Position numbers and translations under genes: made by a program
NCBI GenBank assembly: GCA_019137115.1
Contig: JAGVSV010000032.1
Location: 1-6,931 of the forward strand
Reading direction: 5' to 3'
Source: Bacillota bacterium
Lineage (GTDB): Bacteria > Bacillota > Clostridia > Christensenellales > Aristaeellaceae
Length of the DNA stretch: 6,931 nt
Notes under the pieces: generated by a model
Told to the model about the DNA's origin: nothing
Databases searched by the model: none
What the model saw: only the letters and a program-made list of their open reading frames with translations
Shown here: one piece after another, positions 6,398-6,931 of the stretch
Layout: each line of letters begins with the position of its first letter
How positions within the stretch are numbered: the stretch's first letter is position 1

Positions 6398-6846
6398 GTT
6401 GCAACGCCCTCCAGGGTCAGCGTGCGGAAATTGCCAATGCTTCGCATATCGACGCTTCGCTCCTGATCCGACAGCGCCACGATGGCAATCTCCAGCCTGT
6501 CTTCCGGCCACAGGGAGGGCGCCCGCTCGGGCCATTCGATCACAGTGATGCCCTGCCCGATGATCTCATCCAGGCCGGATTCGGTCAGCTCCGATGCGTC
6601 GTTCACACGGTACCAGTCAAAATGATGGAACGGCACCCGGCCCTCGTCATAGGCGTTCAGAATGGTAAACGACGGGCTGGGCACGGGGCCGGTGATCCCC
6701 AGACCCCGGGCGATGCCGCGCGCAAGTTCGCTTTTGCCCGCGCCCATGTCCCCCTTGAGCAGCAACACGTCGCCCCCGTTTAGCAATCTTGCCAGCTGTG
6801 CGCCAAGCGCGCGCGTTTCAGCCGCGCTGTGTGTGTTTATGGGCAA
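6394..6846 (-). CDS. tsaE: t6A37 threonylcarbamoyltransferase complex ATPase TsaE
   Basis: TsaE (YjeE) is the P-loop ATPase that drives turnover of the TsaB-TsaD complex. The 150 residues match the family length. Motifs seen are: Walker A GDMGAGKS at 32-39 (Ser where many relatives have Thr); SPSFTILNAY at 57-66; HFDWYR at 75-80; and VIEWPER at 102-108. The start is TTG at 6844-6846. GGAG (6855-6858) lies 7 nt upstream, and the first residues, INTHSAAETRALGAQLA, match the normal TsaE beginning. No in-frame ATG precedes the Walker A loop except Met34 inside it. The gene starts within the 3' end of the upstream transporter gene (29-bp overlap) and ends in an ATGA overlap with tsaB, so the cluster is probably one transcript. 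Confidence 0.95.
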   Translation of the reverse strand: MPINTHSAAETRALGAQLARLLNGGDVLLLKGDMGAGKSELARGIARGLGITGPVPSPSFTILNAYDEGRVPFHHFDWYRVNDASELTESGLDEIIGQGITVIEWPERAPSLWPEDRLEIAIVALSDQERSVDMRSIGNFRTLTLEGVAT

Positions 6847-6931
6847 AGGAATTCTCCACGTTTTTGAGCAGCAAGGACAGCCGCTTGTACAGCAGATACA
6901 CCAGCAGGCTGTTGACGCCGCCTTTGATCAG
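6818..6931 (-). CDS. C-terminal end of a membrane protein, probably ECF transporter S component (partial)
   Basis: Reading in from the window edge on the minus strand, the frame is open for 37 codons and stops with TGA at 6818-6820. The residues LIKGGVNSLLVYLLYKRLS look like a final transmembrane helix ending in a basic cytoplasmic stretch. A hydrophilic tail, LLLKNVENSFAHKHTQRG, follows. An ending of the type NLIKG..N..I.FLLYKRLS is typical of ECF vitamin-transporter S components (RibU-like), and such genes often precede tsaE in Clostridia. Both points are recalled family knowledge, not a search result. The gene continues beyond base 6931, so its substrate cannot be judged. Its last 29 bp overlap the start of tsaE. 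Confidence 0.6.
   Translation of the reverse strand: MIKGGVNSLLVYLLYKRLSLLLKNVENSFAHKHTQRG
6855..6858 (-). promoter_or_regulatory. Shine-Dalgarno site deciding the TTG start of tsaE
   Basis: On the minus strand this reads GGAG, within GTGGAGAATT, 7 nt before TTG at 6846-6844. The nearby GTG at 6859-6857 is out of frame with tsaE, leaving TTG as the only well-placed start. Confidence 0.7.

Noticed and set aside
6829..6838. Short GT dinucleotide run
   Set aside because: Only about four repeats, inside overlapping coding sequence; not a meaningful microsatellite.

Overview
The window is 6.9 kb of ordinary, very tightly packed bacterial housekeeping DNA. It is GC-rich, with strong G/C third-position bias. 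Shine-Dalgarno sites are strong (GGAGG-like) and one gene starts with TTG. The phosphopentomutase to purine nucleoside phosphorylase order matches Bacillus drm-pupG. Together with an ECF-type S-component tail next to tsaE-tsaB-rimI, this points to a high-GC member of the Firmicutes, most likely a Clostridia-type lineage. That placement is inference from gene order and protein flavour; no rRNA or other marker is present.

Layout: (1) Bases 1-2003, plus strand: the 3' part of pheT, the phenylalanyl-tRNA synthetase beta subunit, lacking roughly its first 150 residues. It carries a perfect, in-frame 69-bp tandem duplication at 319-456. (2) Bases 2004-4015, minus strand: a two-gene nucleoside-salvage operon, deoB (phosphopentomutase) then punA (purine nucleoside phosphorylase), joined by an ATGA overlap. 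(3) Bases 4016-4117: the only real intergenic gap (102 bp). It holds back-to-back promoters for deoB and rlmL and two palindromes. (4) Bases 4118-5221, plus strand: a THUMP-domain RNA methyltransferase of the RlmL/YpsC family. (5) Bases 5215-6931, minus strand: a translationally overlapped operon read as ECF S-component tail, tsaE, tsaB, rimI. Both convergent junctions (2003/2004 and 5215-5221) have no spacer and no visible hairpin terminator.

Functionally, DeoB and PunA turn purine nucleosides into free base plus ribose-5-phosphate. TsaE and TsaB support t6A37 tRNA modification, RimI is a protein N-acetyltransferase, the RlmL-like enzyme methylates RNA, and PheT charges and proofreads tRNA-Phe. 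Most of the window therefore serves translation and RNA modification. I see no phage, insertion sequence, CRISPR, toxin or defence gene, and no convincing undescribed system. The standout anomaly is the pheT duplication, which could be a real recent mutation or an assembly artefact.
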